Of a stretch of 64,000 nt of DNA, positions 25,582 to 34,623 are shown piece after piece. The notes under the pieces are model-generated. The model worked only from the letters and a program-made list of their open reading frames with translations, searched no databases and was not told the origin of the DNA. Origin of the DNA: Paenibacillus xylanexedens. GTDB taxonomy: Bacteria; Bacillota; Bacilli; Paenibacillales; Paenibacillaceae. The stretch is from NCBI RefSeq assembly GCF_001908275.1, contig NZ_CP018620.1, forward strand, positions 3,782,001 through 3,846,000, given 5' to 3'. Positions within the stretch are counted from its first letter, which is position 1. Each line of letters starts with the position of its first letter. A program made the translations under genes and the position numbers.

Positions 25582-26586
25582 ATGCCCTATACTGCGAGTG
25601 AACAACGATATGATGAGATGAAATATGTACGTTCCGGCAAATCCGGAATCAGACTGCCGCAAATTGCGCTGGGTTTATGGCAGAACTTTGGTGGCAACCG
25701 TACATTGGATATTCAGGAAGAAATGATTTTGCGTGCCTTTGACCTCGGAATTAACCATTTCGATCTGGCGAATAACTATGGTCCACCTCCAGGATCAGCA
25801 GAAGAGAACTTTGGCGTGATTTATAAAAAACATCTGCGTCCTTACCGGGATGAACTGCTCATCTCCTCGAAGGCAGGTTACCATATGTGGAATGGACCTT
25901 ACGGCGAGTGGGGCTCCCGCAAAAACCTGATTGCCAGTCTGGATCAAAGTCTTGGTCGGATGGGGCTGGACTATGTGGACATTTTCTATCATCACCGTCC
26001 AGATCCGGACACGCCATTGGAAGAAACGATGACGGCGCTGGATCATATCGTGCGGCAAGGTAAAGCTCTGTATGTGGGCTTGTCCAATTATAATGCAGAA
26101 CAGACGCAAGAAGCGGTAACCATTCTTCGTCGTCTGGGTACGCCATGTCTGGTTCATCAGCCAAACTACTCGATGCTGAATCGCTGGATTGAAGACGGTC
26201 TGCAAGACGTACTGGATGAGCAGGGCGTAGGTTCCATTGCGTTCTGTCCACTCGGCCGCGGTCAGTTGACGAATAAATATGTCGACAAGATCAAGGAAGA
26301 ACGAGCCAATCCAACAGGCAATTTGAAAAAAGAAGCATATACGGACGAACGGATTGCCAAGTTCGATGCACTTCAGGCGGTTGCGGAGCGAAGAGGGCAG
26401 ACGATCTCTCAACTGGCTTTGAACTGGATCTTGCGCGGTAACCGTGTAACCTCCGCACTGATTGGTGCAAGCCGTGTGTCCCAGATTGAAGAAAACGTGG
26501 CTGCGCTAAGCGCACCTGATCTGACAACGGAAGAGTTGAATGAGATCGAAAGCATTTTGGACGGAATGGGTAATTATCCGTGGTAA
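25582..26586 (+). CDS. Aldo/keto reductase, YghZ/L-glyceraldehyde-3-phosphate reductase type
   Basis: 334 residues. The AKR tetrad is present: Asp and Tyr in FDLANNYG, Lys in ISSKAGY and His in IFYHHRPDPD. The phrases NNYGPPPGSAEENFG and CLVHQPNYSMLNRWIE are typical of the YghZ (AKR14) group, which detoxifies methylglyoxal and reduces L-glyceraldehyde 3-phosphate with NADPH. ATG 25582 is chosen; an in-frame GTG at 25570 has no spaced ribosome binding site. The divergent AraC regulator may control it. A very long hairpin terminator follows. Confidence 0.9.
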   Translation: MPYTASEQRYDEMKYVRSGKSGIRLPQIALGLWQNFGGNRTLDIQEEMILRAFDLGINHFDLANNYGPPPGSAEENFGVIYKKHLRPYRDELLISSKAGYHMWNGPYGEWGSRKNLIASLDQSLGRMGLDYVDIFYHHRPDPDTPLEETMTALDHIVRQGKALYVGLSNYNAEQTQEAVTILRRLGTPCLVHQPNYSMLNRWIEDGLQDVLDEQGVGSIAFCPLGRGQLTNKYVDKIKEERANPTGNLKKEAYTDERIAKFDALQAVAERRGQTISQLALNWILRGNRVTSALIGASRVSQIEENVAALSAPDLTTEELNEIESILDGMGNYPW

Positions 26587-26652
26587 CATACACAGTATAG
26601 CTGTGTGAAAATTATAGTTAGGTAAAACTAATGTAATATAAATGAAGAATGA

Positions 26653-26692
26653 AAATGGCGCCTACCTGATCAATCAGGAAGGCGCCATTTTG
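26653..26692. terminator. Terminator after aldo/keto reductase
   Basis: 18-bp arms with one mismatch (AAATGGCGCCTACCTGAT paired with its complement), two-base centre, then TTTTGT. Confidence 0.85.
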
Positions 26693-26853
26693 TATATGTC
26701 ATTTTCATTATAGGATAAGATCTATTATAATAGTTCATTAATTGACCTATGTTTATTTTTTTCAGAATGAAGCTAGTTCATAGCACCTGGTCCTAGGATT
26801 TAGGGTATAATATATAGAAGCTTTACAATTGAACTACGAAGGAGAGGCTCCAT

Positions 26854-28446
26854 TTGAACTTTGAACAGTGGATTTCGCCTGAAAGCTATAACCTGACATC
26901 CGAGATGGAGAATCATCCATCAGACCGGATTGCACTTAGATGGCTCAGCGATCAACGAGAATTGGAAGAGATCACGTATGGTGATTTGTTCAAGCAGGCG
27001 AATCGTCTTGCTGGAGGTCTGCGTGAACTTGGACTCGAGAAGGGTGATCGGGTGTTGGTCATGGTACCACGCCGTATTATTGCCTATGTTATTTACATTG
27101 CTTGTCTGAAATTGGGGATTGCTGTTATTCCTTCCTCCGAGATGTTACGGGCAAAAGATCTGGAATATCGTCTGCGTCACTCTGAGGCGCGGGCTGTTAT
27201 TGTATGGTCCGAGACAACCTCGGAAGTGGAAAAGATGGACGCGGATCTGCCGTCACTGGCACATCGCATCGTGGCATCACCGAATGAAGAAGTTAGCGTA
27301 CCTGCTGAAGGTTGGGTCAATGTGCATCAGTTAATGCAAAATCAACCCGAAGAGATGGCTGCGGTGCAAACTCACCGTGATGATACGGCTATCCTTGCTT
27401 ATACTTCGGGCACAACTGGTAATCCCAAAGGAGTTGTACATAGCCACGGTTGGGGATATGCCCACCTGCGGATCGCTTCTTCATTATGGCTGGATATTCA
27501 ACCTTCAGATACCGTATGGGCAACGGCTGCACCTGGCTGGCAAAAATGGATCTGGAGTCCGTTCCTGTCGGTACTCGGAAGAGGCGCGACTGGACTGGTC
27601 TACAATGGATCATTCCAGCCCAAGCGTTATCTGGAACTGATGCAAGAACATCAGATTAATGTCCTTTGCTGTACACCAACGGAATATCGGTTGATGGCCA
27701 AAGCCGATGATCTTGGACATTATGACCTGTCTCATCTGCGCAGTGCTGTTTCAGCGGGTGAACCGCTCAATCAGGAAGTCATTGAAATCTTCCAGCGTCA
27801 CTTTGACCTGACTATTCGAGACGGCTATGGACAGACCGAGAGCACGTTATTAATCGGCAGTCTCAAAGATGCGCCTGTACGTATTGGCTCGATGGGTCAA
27901 TCGATTACACCTGGGTTGATTGAAATCATCGATGAAGAGGGACAACCTGTGCCTGCGGGTGAAGTTGGAGATATCGCGGTACACAAAGAGATGCCAGCTT
28001 TGTTCCGGTCCTATTATCAGGATGAGGGACGGAAGGAAGCGAGTCAGCGTGGCGATTATTTTGTAACAGGGGACCGTGCACGTAAAGACGAAGAAGGATA
28101 CTTCTGGTTTGAAGGTCGCAGTGACGATATCATCATCAGTTCGGGTTACACGATTGGACCATTCGAAGTGGAAGAAGCACTCATGAAACATGCCAGTGTG
28201 AAGGAATGCGCGGTGGTTGCAAGTCCGGATGAGATCCGTGGCAATATTGTCAAAGCTTTTGTCGTGTTGAGAGACGATTCACTGGCTTCACCGGAACTGA
28301 TGCGTGAACTGCAACACCACGTCAAGGAAATTACAGCACCTTATAAATATCCACGCAAGATCGAATTTGTTACGGATCTGCCAAAGACCAACTCTGGTAA
28401 AATCCGCCGGATTGAGTTACGCGAACAAGAAAAACGTAATGTATAA
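26854..28446 (+). CDS. Acyl-CoA synthetase (AMP-forming), YtcI/AcsA-like
   Basis: 530 residues, start TTG with AAGGAGAGG seven bases upstream. Core ANL-superfamily motifs: P-loop YTSGTTGNPKG, A5 DGYGQTE, A7-A8 TGDRARKDEEGYFWFEGRSD, and the A10 catalytic Lys in PKTNSGKIRR. The enzyme activates a carboxylic acid to an acyl-adenylate and then acyl-CoA; sequence style matches medium-chain or acetyl-CoA-synthetase-like YtcI, but chain length is an inference. No partner genes. A large imperfect inverted repeat follows. Confidence 0.9.
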   Translation: MNFEQWISPESYNLTSEMENHPSDRIALRWLSDQRELEEITYGDLFKQANRLAGGLRELGLEKGDRVLVMVPRRIIAYVIYIACLKLGIAVIPSSEMLRAKDLEYRLRHSEARAVIVWSETTSEVEKMDADLPSLAHRIVASPNEEVSVPAEGWVNVHQLMQNQPEEMAAVQTHRDDTAILAYTSGTTGNPKGVVHSHGWGYAHLRIASSLWLDIQPSDTVWATAAPGWQKWIWSPFLSVLGRGATGLVYNGSFQPKRYLELMQEHQINVLCCTPTEYRLMAKADDLGHYDLSHLRSAVSAGEPLNQEVIEIFQRHFDLTIRDGYGQTESTLLIGSLKDAPVRIGSMGQSITPGLIEIIDEEGQPVPAGEVGDIAVHKEMPALFRSYYQDEGRKEASQRGDYFVTGDRARKDEEGYFWFEGRSDDIIISSGYTIGPFEVEEALMKHASVKECAVVASPDEIRGNIVKAFVVLRDDSLASPELMRELQHHVKEITAPYKYPRKIEFVTDLPKTNSGKIRRIELREQEKRNV

Positions 28447-28528
28447 ATGAGATTAGGTAACGAATGATTGAAAAATAATAGCATAAGTAGTGAAAGAGAA
28501 GGAATCGATTCTGAAGAAGCGATAGCGT

Positions 28529-28592
28529 TCGTATTTGTCTCCTAATTTTAACCTTTGAAAATACGATGAAGAAAATTTGGAGACAACGACGA
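28529..28592. repeat. Imperfect inverted repeat upstream of the aminopeptidase
   Basis: Left arm at 28535-28549 (TTGTCTCCTAATTTT) and right arm at 28572-28586 (AAAATTTGGAGACAA) pair at 14 of 15 positions; pairing continues outward through TCGT/ACGA. No T run follows. It looks like an intergenic repeat or structured leader rather than a simple terminator. Confidence 0.55.
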
Positions 28593-28674
28593 TCTAAAGA
28601 ACGATCCTTCGCTGTAACGGCCACTCAGCAGATTCTGAGTCATCTTAAAATTTGAAACAGGAGTGAACACAACC

Positions 28675-29919
28675 ATGAGTCAATTTGAACAAACCTTTGA
28701 AAAGTCATTGGAACAATACGCAGAACTAGTTGTTAAAGTTGGCGTGAATATTCAAAAAGGACAGGATCTGCTCGTTACTGCACCGATCGAAACGCTTGAA
28801 TTCACACGTCTCATTGTGCAAAAAGCCTATGCGGCTGGTGCAAACTATGTACAGGTCGACTTCGATGACGACAACATTACCCGCAGTCGTTTTGAACATG
28901 GCTCCAATGACAGCTTTGACTACTATCCAGCCTGGAAAGCGGATATGATGGAAAAGTTTGCAGAAGCAGGCGGCGCTACCCTGACGATCAAAGTTCCAGA
29001 TCCTGAACTGTATAACGGAATTGACTCCGACAGCGTTTCCCGTGCTACTAAGGCAGCTGCACACGCACGTCGCGGATATGCCAAATACACACGCAACCAT
29101 GAAATTAGCTGGTGTCTGATCAAGGCCCCAACCAAGGCTTGGGCGAACAAAGTATTTGCCGACATCCCGGAAGAAGACCGAATCAACGTGATGTGGGAAA
29201 CCATCTTCAAAATGAACCGTGTAGATGGCGGAGACGCCGTACAAAATTGGAGAGAACATCTGGACACATTGAATGCAATGAGTGATCGACTGAATCAGAA
29301 AAATTATAAAAGCCTACACTACCGCGCACCAGGTACCGACTTGAAAATTGAACTGGTGAACAATCACATCTGGGGCGGTGGCGGTGGTGAGAACCAACAG
29401 GGGATTTATACGGTTGCCAATATGCCGACTGAAGAAGTATTCACCATGCCTAAGCGCAGTGGAGTGAATGGATATGTCAGCAGTACCATGCCTTTGAACT
29501 TGAACGGGCAACTGGTAGACCAGATGAGAATCACATTCAAGGATGGACAGGTTGTAGCGTTTACGGCAGCATCCGGTGAAGAGCATTTGAAGAACCTGTT
29601 TGCCACCGATGAAGGTGCACGTTATCTGGGTGAGGTCGCACTAGTACCACATGACTCCCCAATCTCCAACCTGAATCGTATTTTCTACAACACGGGTATT
29701 GATGAAAATGCATCCTGCCACTTGGCTGTGGGAAGTGCGTATCCATTCAACATGAAAGATGGCACAACCATGTCGAATGAAGAGTTACTGAAGCATGAGT
29801 GCAATGTGAGCTTGACTCACGTTGATTTCATGATTGGTTCCGCTGAGCTGGATATCGATGGTGAGTTACAGGATGGTACAATCGAGCCGGTATTCCGTAA
29901 AGGCAACTGGGCATTTTAA
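28675..29919 (+). CDS. ampS: Aminopeptidase, M29 family (AmpS/AmpT-like)
   Basis: 414 residues. Family features are the N-terminal LVVKVGVNIQKGQDLLV, the metal-ligand region ENQQGIYTVANMPTEEVFT and SGVNGYVSSTMPLNLNG, then TGIDENASCHLAVGSAYPF and the C-terminal LTHVDFMIGSAELDIDG. M29 enzymes are cytosolic metal-dependent dimers that remove N-terminal residues from peptides. The ATG at 28675 is preferred over an in-frame GTG at 28663, which lies in the ribosome binding site CAGGAGTGA. The gene ends just before copy A of the palindromic repeat. Confidence 0.9.
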   Translation: MSQFEQTFEKSLEQYAELVVKVGVNIQKGQDLLVTAPIETLEFTRLIVQKAYAAGANYVQVDFDDDNITRSRFEHGSNDSFDYYPAWKADMMEKFAEAGGATLTIKVPDPELYNGIDSDSVSRATKAAAHARRGYAKYTRNHEISWCLIKAPTKAWANKVFADIPEEDRINVMWETIFKMNRVDGGDAVQNWREHLDTLNAMSDRLNQKNYKSLHYRAPGTDLKIELVNNHIWGGGGGENQQGIYTVANMPTEEVFTMPKRSGVNGYVSSTMPLNLNGQLVDQMRITFKDGQVVAFTAASGEEHLKNLFATDEGARYLGEVALVPHDSPISNLNRIFYNTGIDENASCHLAVGSAYPFNMKDGTTMSNEELLKHECNVSLTHVDFMIGSAELDIDGELQDGTIEPVFRKGNWAF

Positions 29920-29931
29920 TTTCTAATTTAG

Positions 29932-30158
29932 TTATATAAGTTGAACTAAAGAATATTTACACTGGACACTCCGATGACAGAATAACCTTCCAATCGCTGT
30001 TATCCCCAGAATTTTTTTGATTCCCTTTTCCGAAGGGGAAAATCCGGGGATAGCGTATGCTTCCGATGCAGCTTTCTTTCAGAAAGCTTTTAGGCGAACG
30101 CTTCGCTTTTTCAGTTTTTTTCTGTCCTCTCCGTTATCGTGTAAATGATTAGTTCAAC
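29932..30158. repeat. Palindromic MITE-like repeat, copy A
   Basis: About 220 bp. Ends are TATATAAGTTGAACTAA...TTTACAC (left) and its inverse GTGTAAATGATTAGTTCAAC (right); inner marks are GATGACAGAA near the left and TTCTGTCCTCTCCGTTATC near the right. Interior hairpins: TATCCCC ... GGGGATA and AGCTTTCTTTCAGAAAGCT. No coding capacity. Lies between two convergent genes. Copies B and C are 2.1 and 4.3 kb downstream. Confidence 0.85.
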
Positions 30159-30187
30159 ATAAATAGTAGCAGTAATATTACTGAACG

Positions 30188-30220
30188 AAAAAGTGACTTC
30201 AATTTGAAGTCACTTTTTTT
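30188..30220. terminator. Bidirectional terminator
   Basis: AAGTGACTTCAA / TTGAAGTCACTT with a single-base centre, A-run on one side and T-run on the other; serves the minus-strand GyrI-like gene. Confidence 0.85.
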
Positions 30221-30234
30221 CCTCGTAACATGGA

Positions 30235-30693
30235 TTACACTGGTCTTACAGGTACACATATCTCGCAATAATGCTGATTGAGCAGCTCCCAACGATATCG
30301 TTCTATAACCGGCTTGTTGTCCATCCGATAACCACTTGTTTGTAAATGAGGGATGATCACATTCCAAGCCTGCTGAATAGCTTCTGCCGTATGTCTCACC
30401 TTACAGATGAGATAATCTCCGCCTGATAACTCGCCAATCTCAACAAACTCATCTTCCAGACGTTCAGATTCAGTGATAACAATACAAGCATCATATCTGC
30501 AGTTCTGAGGAGGTGTGCTCGCCGGGTCATCCTGAGGAATACCGAATAAAATTGCTGATTCATGAAGCAGTTGGTTTTTGTCTGCCCATTGTTTCAGCGT
30601 ATTCATCGCTTGAACATTGGCAGGCCCATACGGACCAACTTGTCGCACATAGGCGATACGATATGACGGGAGGTTTTCGATAACCATTTCCAT
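30235..30693 (-). CDS. GyrI-like small-molecule-binding domain protein
   Basis: 152 residues made of a single GyrI-like/AraC-effector-binding domain: IENLPSYRIAYVRQVGPYGP at the start, then ILFGIPQDDPASTPPQNCRY and DACIVI, and a C-terminal half with GGDYLICKVRHTAEAIQQAW. Such stand-alone domains bind hydrophobic cations or drugs, and in some cases hydrolyse cyclopropanoid compounds; E. coli SbmC/GyrI protects gyrase. Function here is not assignable beyond ligand binding. Start ATG has GAGAGGAAG upstream. Confidence 0.85.
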   Translation of the reverse strand: MEMVIENLPSYRIAYVRQVGPYGPANVQAMNTLKQWADKNQLLHESAILFGIPQDDPASTPPQNCRYDACIVITESERLEDEFVEIGELSGGDYLICKVRHTAEAIQQAWNVIIPHLQTSGYRMDNKPVIERYRWELLNQHYCEICVPVRPV

Positions 30694-30859
30694 GAAAATC
30701 TTCCTCTCTGTACGATTTCTCTTACATGTTGGATGCTAACATGGTAAAAAAGAATTTGCTTAGGTAATTGTTGAATCCCGGCGACGAAACTCATAGAATA
30801 GGGATAATATGTTGGAAGACTGTTCCAATAGAGCAAAACGAGAGGGGGAGGCGTTAGAC

Positions 30860-32020
30860 ATGGATATTACTTATGCCTTCACGGATGAACGTTTCAGGCA
30901 AGTTGTGTTGGATCGTTTTTGTGAGCAGCGGGATTTCATTCAGGAGAGTGACGTTTGTGAGGTTGAGATATTAGAACTCTCAAATCACAATATTAGCAAT
31001 CTTGATGGAATCGAGTATTTCAGGGGTCTTCAAGAGCTGGATTGTGCCTATAATCAATTGAGCGGTCTGGATCTTACTCAGAATCACAAGCTGAGGATAT
31101 TACGTTGCAGAGAGAATCAGCTTCTTACACTGGACCTCCGTTCCAATTCGGAATTGCAGGTGCTGGATTGCAGTTTTAATCGACTTCGCAAATTGGATCT
31201 TTCTCATAATTCCAAACTTATAACGGTGGAGTGTCACTGGAATATGTTGTCGGAGCTGGCTTCGGAGCCCCTTGAGCAGTTGGAGGAACTTAGTTGCAGT
31301 TATAACGCTCTTTTCTCACTTGAACTTGAACACAATAAGCAACTGCGGCGACTTGATTGCGCCAATAATTACATGTTGGAACTTGATGTAACAGGTTGTC
31401 CAAACTTGATTGAACTTCGTTGTAACCACAATCATATCAAACAGTTGGATTTTCGTTCAAATATGGTTTTAGAGAGTGTCCGTTGTTTTAACAACCATAT
31501 TAGCAAGCTGGATATTCACCATAACGTACAACTAAAAGAGTTGTACTGTTCCGAGAACAAATTAACCGAGTTGGATTATAGCGCTAATCCCAAGCTGGAA
31601 AGACTGCAGTATGCAGATAATCTAATGTTTGAATCCAATCATGAAGTTCCGGGTATGGGGTTGTTTCAGTATGACGTCTCGATGTCCAACTATCAGATGA
31701 GCTTACTTATTCAGGATAAAGAACTGGTAGTCACTGCACAGGTTTCAACCAAGACAGAGATGGAAATATTGTCCCCATATATGGAAGAGACGTGGAAACG
31801 GTGGGACATGCTAGGTGAGCAGGCACTTAAAACCATTGTCGAGGCTCATCCGGACGAAGATATCAATGCATTGATTTTGGCTGATGCAGAATTTCAGGGA
31901 GATCAATATTTCCGATTGGGTTATGATGCGGGGGATACACCTGCTGGTCGACTGTACATATATGCGGAGTTTGACGATGAATTTCACATGTTGGATACGT
32001 TGATCTATGAAACGTATTAA
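30860..32020 (+). CDS. Leucine-rich-repeat protein
   Basis: 386 residues. From about residue 40 to 255 there are roughly ten 21-residue repeats of the form LxxLDCxxNxLxxLDLxxN, with a Cys ladder (LDCAYN, LRCREN, LDCSFN, VECHWN, LSCSYN, LDCANN, LRCNHN, VRCFNN, LYCSEN). The first 35 residues and the last ~110 are outside the repeats; the C-terminal domain is acidic and unrecognised. There is no signal peptide or cell-wall anchor, so it is probably cytosolic and a protein-binding scaffold. ATG 30860 has GGGGGAGG upstream. Confidence 0.82.
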   Translation: MDITYAFTDERFRQVVLDRFCEQRDFIQESDVCEVEILELSNHNISNLDGIEYFRGLQELDCAYNQLSGLDLTQNHKLRILRCRENQLLTLDLRSNSELQVLDCSFNRLRKLDLSHNSKLITVECHWNMLSELASEPLEQLEELSCSYNALFSLELEHNKQLRRLDCANNYMLELDVTGCPNLIELRCNHNHIKQLDFRSNMVLESVRCFNNHISKLDIHHNVQLKELYCSENKLTELDYSANPKLERLQYADNLMFESNHEVPGMGLFQYDVSMSNYQMSLLIQDKELVVTAQVSTKTEMEILSPYMEETWKRWDMLGEQALKTIVEAHPDEDINALILADAEFQGDQYFRLGYDAGDTPAGRLYIYAEFDDEFHMLDTLIYETY

Positions 32021-32043
32021 AGCCACGAGATCGTGGCTTTTTT
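32020..32043 (+). terminator. Terminator after the LRR gene
   Basis: AAGCCACGA / TCGTGGCTT stem with two-base centre, then TTTTT; it begins at the stop codon. Confidence 0.85.
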
Positions 32044-32048
32044 GCTTT

Positions 32049-32233
32049 GTTGAACTAAAGATTATTTACACTGACACTACGATGACAGAACAACCTTCCA
32101 ATCGCTGTTATCCCCAGATTTTATTTCCATTCCTTTTCTAAAGGGGAAATCCGGGGATAAAGGCGCACGCTTCGCTTTTTCAGTTTTTTTCTGTCCTCTC
32201 CGTTATCGTGTAAATGTTAGTTCAACTTATATA
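32049..32233. repeat. Palindromic MITE-like repeat, copy B (internally deleted)
   Basis: Same ends and same orientation as copy A, but only about 178 bp: the ~40-bp segment carrying the AGCTTTC hairpin is missing, joining GGGGATA to AAGGCG. Right flank TTATATAA mirrors the left flank of copy A. Located between convergent genes. Confidence 0.85.
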
Positions 32234-32250
32234 ATTGGTTATATTATATG

Positions 32251-32883
32251 TTATTCAGCGTGCATTTTGTTAAAGCTAACATATTCGTTAATCGGTTTAC
32301 GGTAACCGCGTGGGCGCTGTTTGGCTTCCGACTTTTTGCCGATGGTGATCAGCATAACTGGTACATAATGGTTAGGGATTTCCAAACTCTTTTGCAGTTC
32401 TTCGGAGTCAAAGCCAATCATTGGACAAGTGTCCCAACCGCGATCCTGAGCGATCAGCATCAATTGCATGGCAGACAGGCTGGCATTGCGAATCGCATCC
32501 TCACGTTGGAAGAATCTGCCCCGAGATTCGTAAAACTCGGTCACACTTTGGGATTCCTGCTCGTATTGGAACGGAGTAAGAGCGCCCAGGTTCAGCAAGC
32601 CTTCGTTAATGGTGCGGATATGATGATGTGCGTTAACATCGCCCAAAACCACGATGACCGCAGAAGCTGTTTTTACTTTATATTGCTGGGAAGCTTCATA
32701 GACTTTCTCTTTCTGTTCCTCATCTTTAATCACAAGATAGTGCGTGTGTTGCAGGTTAAAGGCAGATGGTGCAAATTTGTTCAGGGCAAAAATCTCTTGT
32801 AATTCCGAATCTGAAATTTCAATTCCTTCTTCAAAAATAACGGCCGATCTACGGTTTTTGACTAGATTCTCCAACTCACTCAT
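32251..32883 (-). CDS. Nitroreductase-family FMN oxidoreductase (YdgI-like)
   Basis: 210 residues. NfsA/FRP-fold features: NLVKNRRSAVIFEEG at the start (FMN-binding Arg pair), FAPSAFNLQHTHYLVIKD, and the C-terminal DTCPMIGFDSEELQ then VPVMLITIGK. The family reduces nitroaromatics, quinones or flavins with NAD(P)H; B. subtilis YdgI is of the same length. The physiological substrate is not determined. Start ATG preceded by GAGGG. Converges with the LRR gene across copy B of the repeat. Confidence 0.87.
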   Translation of the reverse strand: MSELENLVKNRRSAVIFEEGIEISDSELQEIFALNKFAPSAFNLQHTHYLVIKDEEQKEKVYEASQQYKVKTASAVIVVLGDVNAHHHIRTINEGLLNLGALTPFQYEQESQSVTEFYESRGRFFQREDAIRNASLSAMQLMLIAQDRGWDTCPMIGFDSEELQKSLEIPNHYVPVMLITIGKKSEAKQRPRGYRKPINEYVSFNKMHAE

Positions 32884-33013
32884 GGTGGTTTCCCTCGCTT
32901 ATGTATAATTTATAAACTGACTATAACACACTTAGTTACTTTATGTAAGTATTATTTTAGAATAAGACAAGGATTGTCTGCCATACGCTAAAATAAAACA
33001 CTAGAGGTGATTC

Positions 33014-33253
33014 ATGAAAGCATTGATCGCAAGGTATATGGGAGGACATGACCCTCATGAATTTCGGGTATATGTGATCCAATCTTCGACGTTAAAACGT
33101 TTTGTAGTAGTGGAGATTATTCTAGGCCCTATCGTGTACAATGTCGCACTTTATTTGTGCCATAATGTAATACTTGCTGGAGTAGGCTCTTGGGCTGGAA
33201 CAGAAGGTCTGAAGAGACTGCCACTGGTTTTTAGAAAAATCGTTGGGACATGA
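33014..33253 (+). CDS. Hypothetical protein, 79 aa
   Basis: Begins MKALIARYMGGHDPHEFRVY and has one hydrophobic segment (VVVEIILGPIVYNVALYL), with a basic C-terminus. AGAGGTGATT lies just before the ATG, a good ribosome binding site, so I believe it is expressed. No family recognised. Downstream (33254-33385) is a GC-rich hairpin without a T run. Confidence 0.55.
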   Translation: MKALIARYMGGHDPHEFRVYVIQSSTLKRFVVVEIILGPIVYNVALYLCHNVILAGVGSWAGTEGLKRLPLVFRKIVGT

Positions 33254-33385
33254 TGAATTGTAAATGAAAAATTGAAGCAGAAGAGGGCCAGTTGCGGCCC
33301 CATCTTCTCCTTCAGTCATGTTATCTATAGTCACGCTTCTTTTATCTGATCTAATAACTTTCTACGCTTTGGGTTCAAACTTGCC

Positions 33386-34159
33386 TTATTTGGCACGTTC
33401 CAAATACTGCTCCAGCGTAAGTTTCTGGTTGGTAATCTCACCAGCAATATATACTCCGACATAACGTACATGCCATGGCTCATAGGAGTAACCAGTCAAT
33501 TTCTCCTGATCTTTGCCATAACGGATGATGAAGCCGTACTTGTGGGCATTGGCTTTCAGCCATTTGCCTTCTTTGGTGTTGCCAAAGCTTTGCTGAAGAT
33601 CGTAACCAGCCGAAGCGCTGGAGATATCCATAGCTAGACCGGTCTGATGTTCGCTTTGTCCTGGCCGAGCACTTGTTTTATTGGCAACAGCTTCGCCTTT
33701 GATGCTGGCATTACGGTCAAAGATCGATTTCTGAGTCGCATACGAGCGATAGCCAGACACCGCTTTGATATCGATGCCGTCTTTTTTGGCAGCCGCAAAT
33801 AGTTTCTCTAGCGCTGTTGCAGCTACTTTACGCATTTGTTTCTTCGGACTGGAACCTGAGAAGCTAAAAGGAATATTAGGTACAACCAAATCTTGAGGTG
33901 CATAAGTTGAAGGCAGATTTCTCTTTTTATTGACAAGCACAACTGTACTGGACACATTGGTCACAGTTGCCACATTTTTAATCGTTTTGATCGTACGACC
34001 AGGTGCATTATCATGCAGAAATTGAGTGAAGCTAGAGCTTGCGGCAGATGCCACGGGATTCAGGTTAGAAGTGATGGGAAACGTAGTAAAGGCAGAACCT
34101 GCTACAACAGAACCTATGAGAATTGTAGATATGATGGATTTACGAGTAAAAGATTTCAT
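33386..34159 (-). CDS. M15 (VanY/D,D-carboxypeptidase) family secreted peptidase
   Basis: 257 residues. Signal peptide at the N-terminus (about residues 1-40, ending near ASAA). The catalytic domain shows SGYRSYATQ, zinc ligands His and Asp in SEHQTGLAMDISS, and His in YEPWHVRYVG; Glu of EPWH acts as base. The enzyme trims the terminal D-Ala of peptidoglycan stem peptides. A GGAGGAA ribosome binding site precedes the ATG. The target in the wall and any role in antibiotic response are not known; no van genes are nearby. Confidence 0.9.
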   Translation of the reverse strand: MKSFTRKSIISTILIGSVVAGSAFTTFPITSNLNPVASAASSSFTQFLHDNAPGRTIKTIKNVATVTNVSSTVVLVNKKRNLPSTYAPQDLVVPNIPFSFSGSSPKKQMRKVAATALEKLFAAAKKDGIDIKAVSGYRSYATQKSIFDRNASIKGEAVANKTSARPGQSEHQTGLAMDISSASAGYDLQQSFGNTKEGKWLKANAHKYGFIIRYGKDQEKLTGYSYEPWHVRYVGVYIAGEITNQKLTLEQYLERAK

Positions 34160-34262
34160 GATGTGTGTTCCTCCTCGGAATATATGAATCTATATACCGA
34201 GTATACTAGAGGATTATATCCATAGGTTCTCCAATTGTTTCCGAGTTGTAAACAAAGTTTGC

Positions 34263-34494
34263 TATAAAGATCGAACTAGAGGATATTTACACTGGACACT
34301 ACGATGACAGAACAACCTTCCGATCGCTGTTATCCCCTGATTTTTTTGATTCAATTTTATAATGGTGAAAATCTTGGGATAGCGTATGCTTCCGATGCAG
34401 CTTTCTTTCAGAAAGCTTTTAGGCGAACACTTCGTTTCTTCAGGTTTTTTCTGTCCTCTCCGTTTCGTGTAAATGTTTAGTTCATCTTTTATAG
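34263..34494. repeat. Palindromic MITE-like repeat, copy C
   Basis: Full-length copy in the same orientation as A: TATAAAGATCGAACTA at the left, GATGACAGAACAACCTTCC, the AGCTTTCTTTCAGAAAGCT hairpin, and TTCTGTCCTCTCCG ... AGTTCATC at the right. Substitutions in both ends suggest it is older than A. The rest of 34160-34623 holds only the terminator at 34541. Confidence 0.85.
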
Positions 34495-34540
34495 AGTCTT
34501 ATTTGCAACTCTGATAGAGGCATATAAAGAAAAGCACGTT

Positions 34541-34574
34541 AAAAAAGCCGTTGCATTAGATGCAACGGCTTTTG
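34541..34574. terminator. Terminator (for the minus-strand Fe-S-type gene)
   Basis: AAAAGCCGTTGCAT / ATGCAACGGCTTTT around TAG, with A-run and T-run on the two sides. Confidence 0.85.
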
Positions 34575-34623
34575 ATGTGAAGAGAGATAATGCTAGATTA
34601 CTTCAAGTAAGCTGGAGACTGTA

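Noticed and set aside
33265..33320. Hairpin after the 79-aa gene as a terminator
   Set aside because: Arms are imperfect and no T run follows on either strand.
29932..34494. CRISPR array
   Set aside because: The repeats are more than 2 kb apart, about 200 bp long and palindromic, with no short regular spacers and no cas genes.
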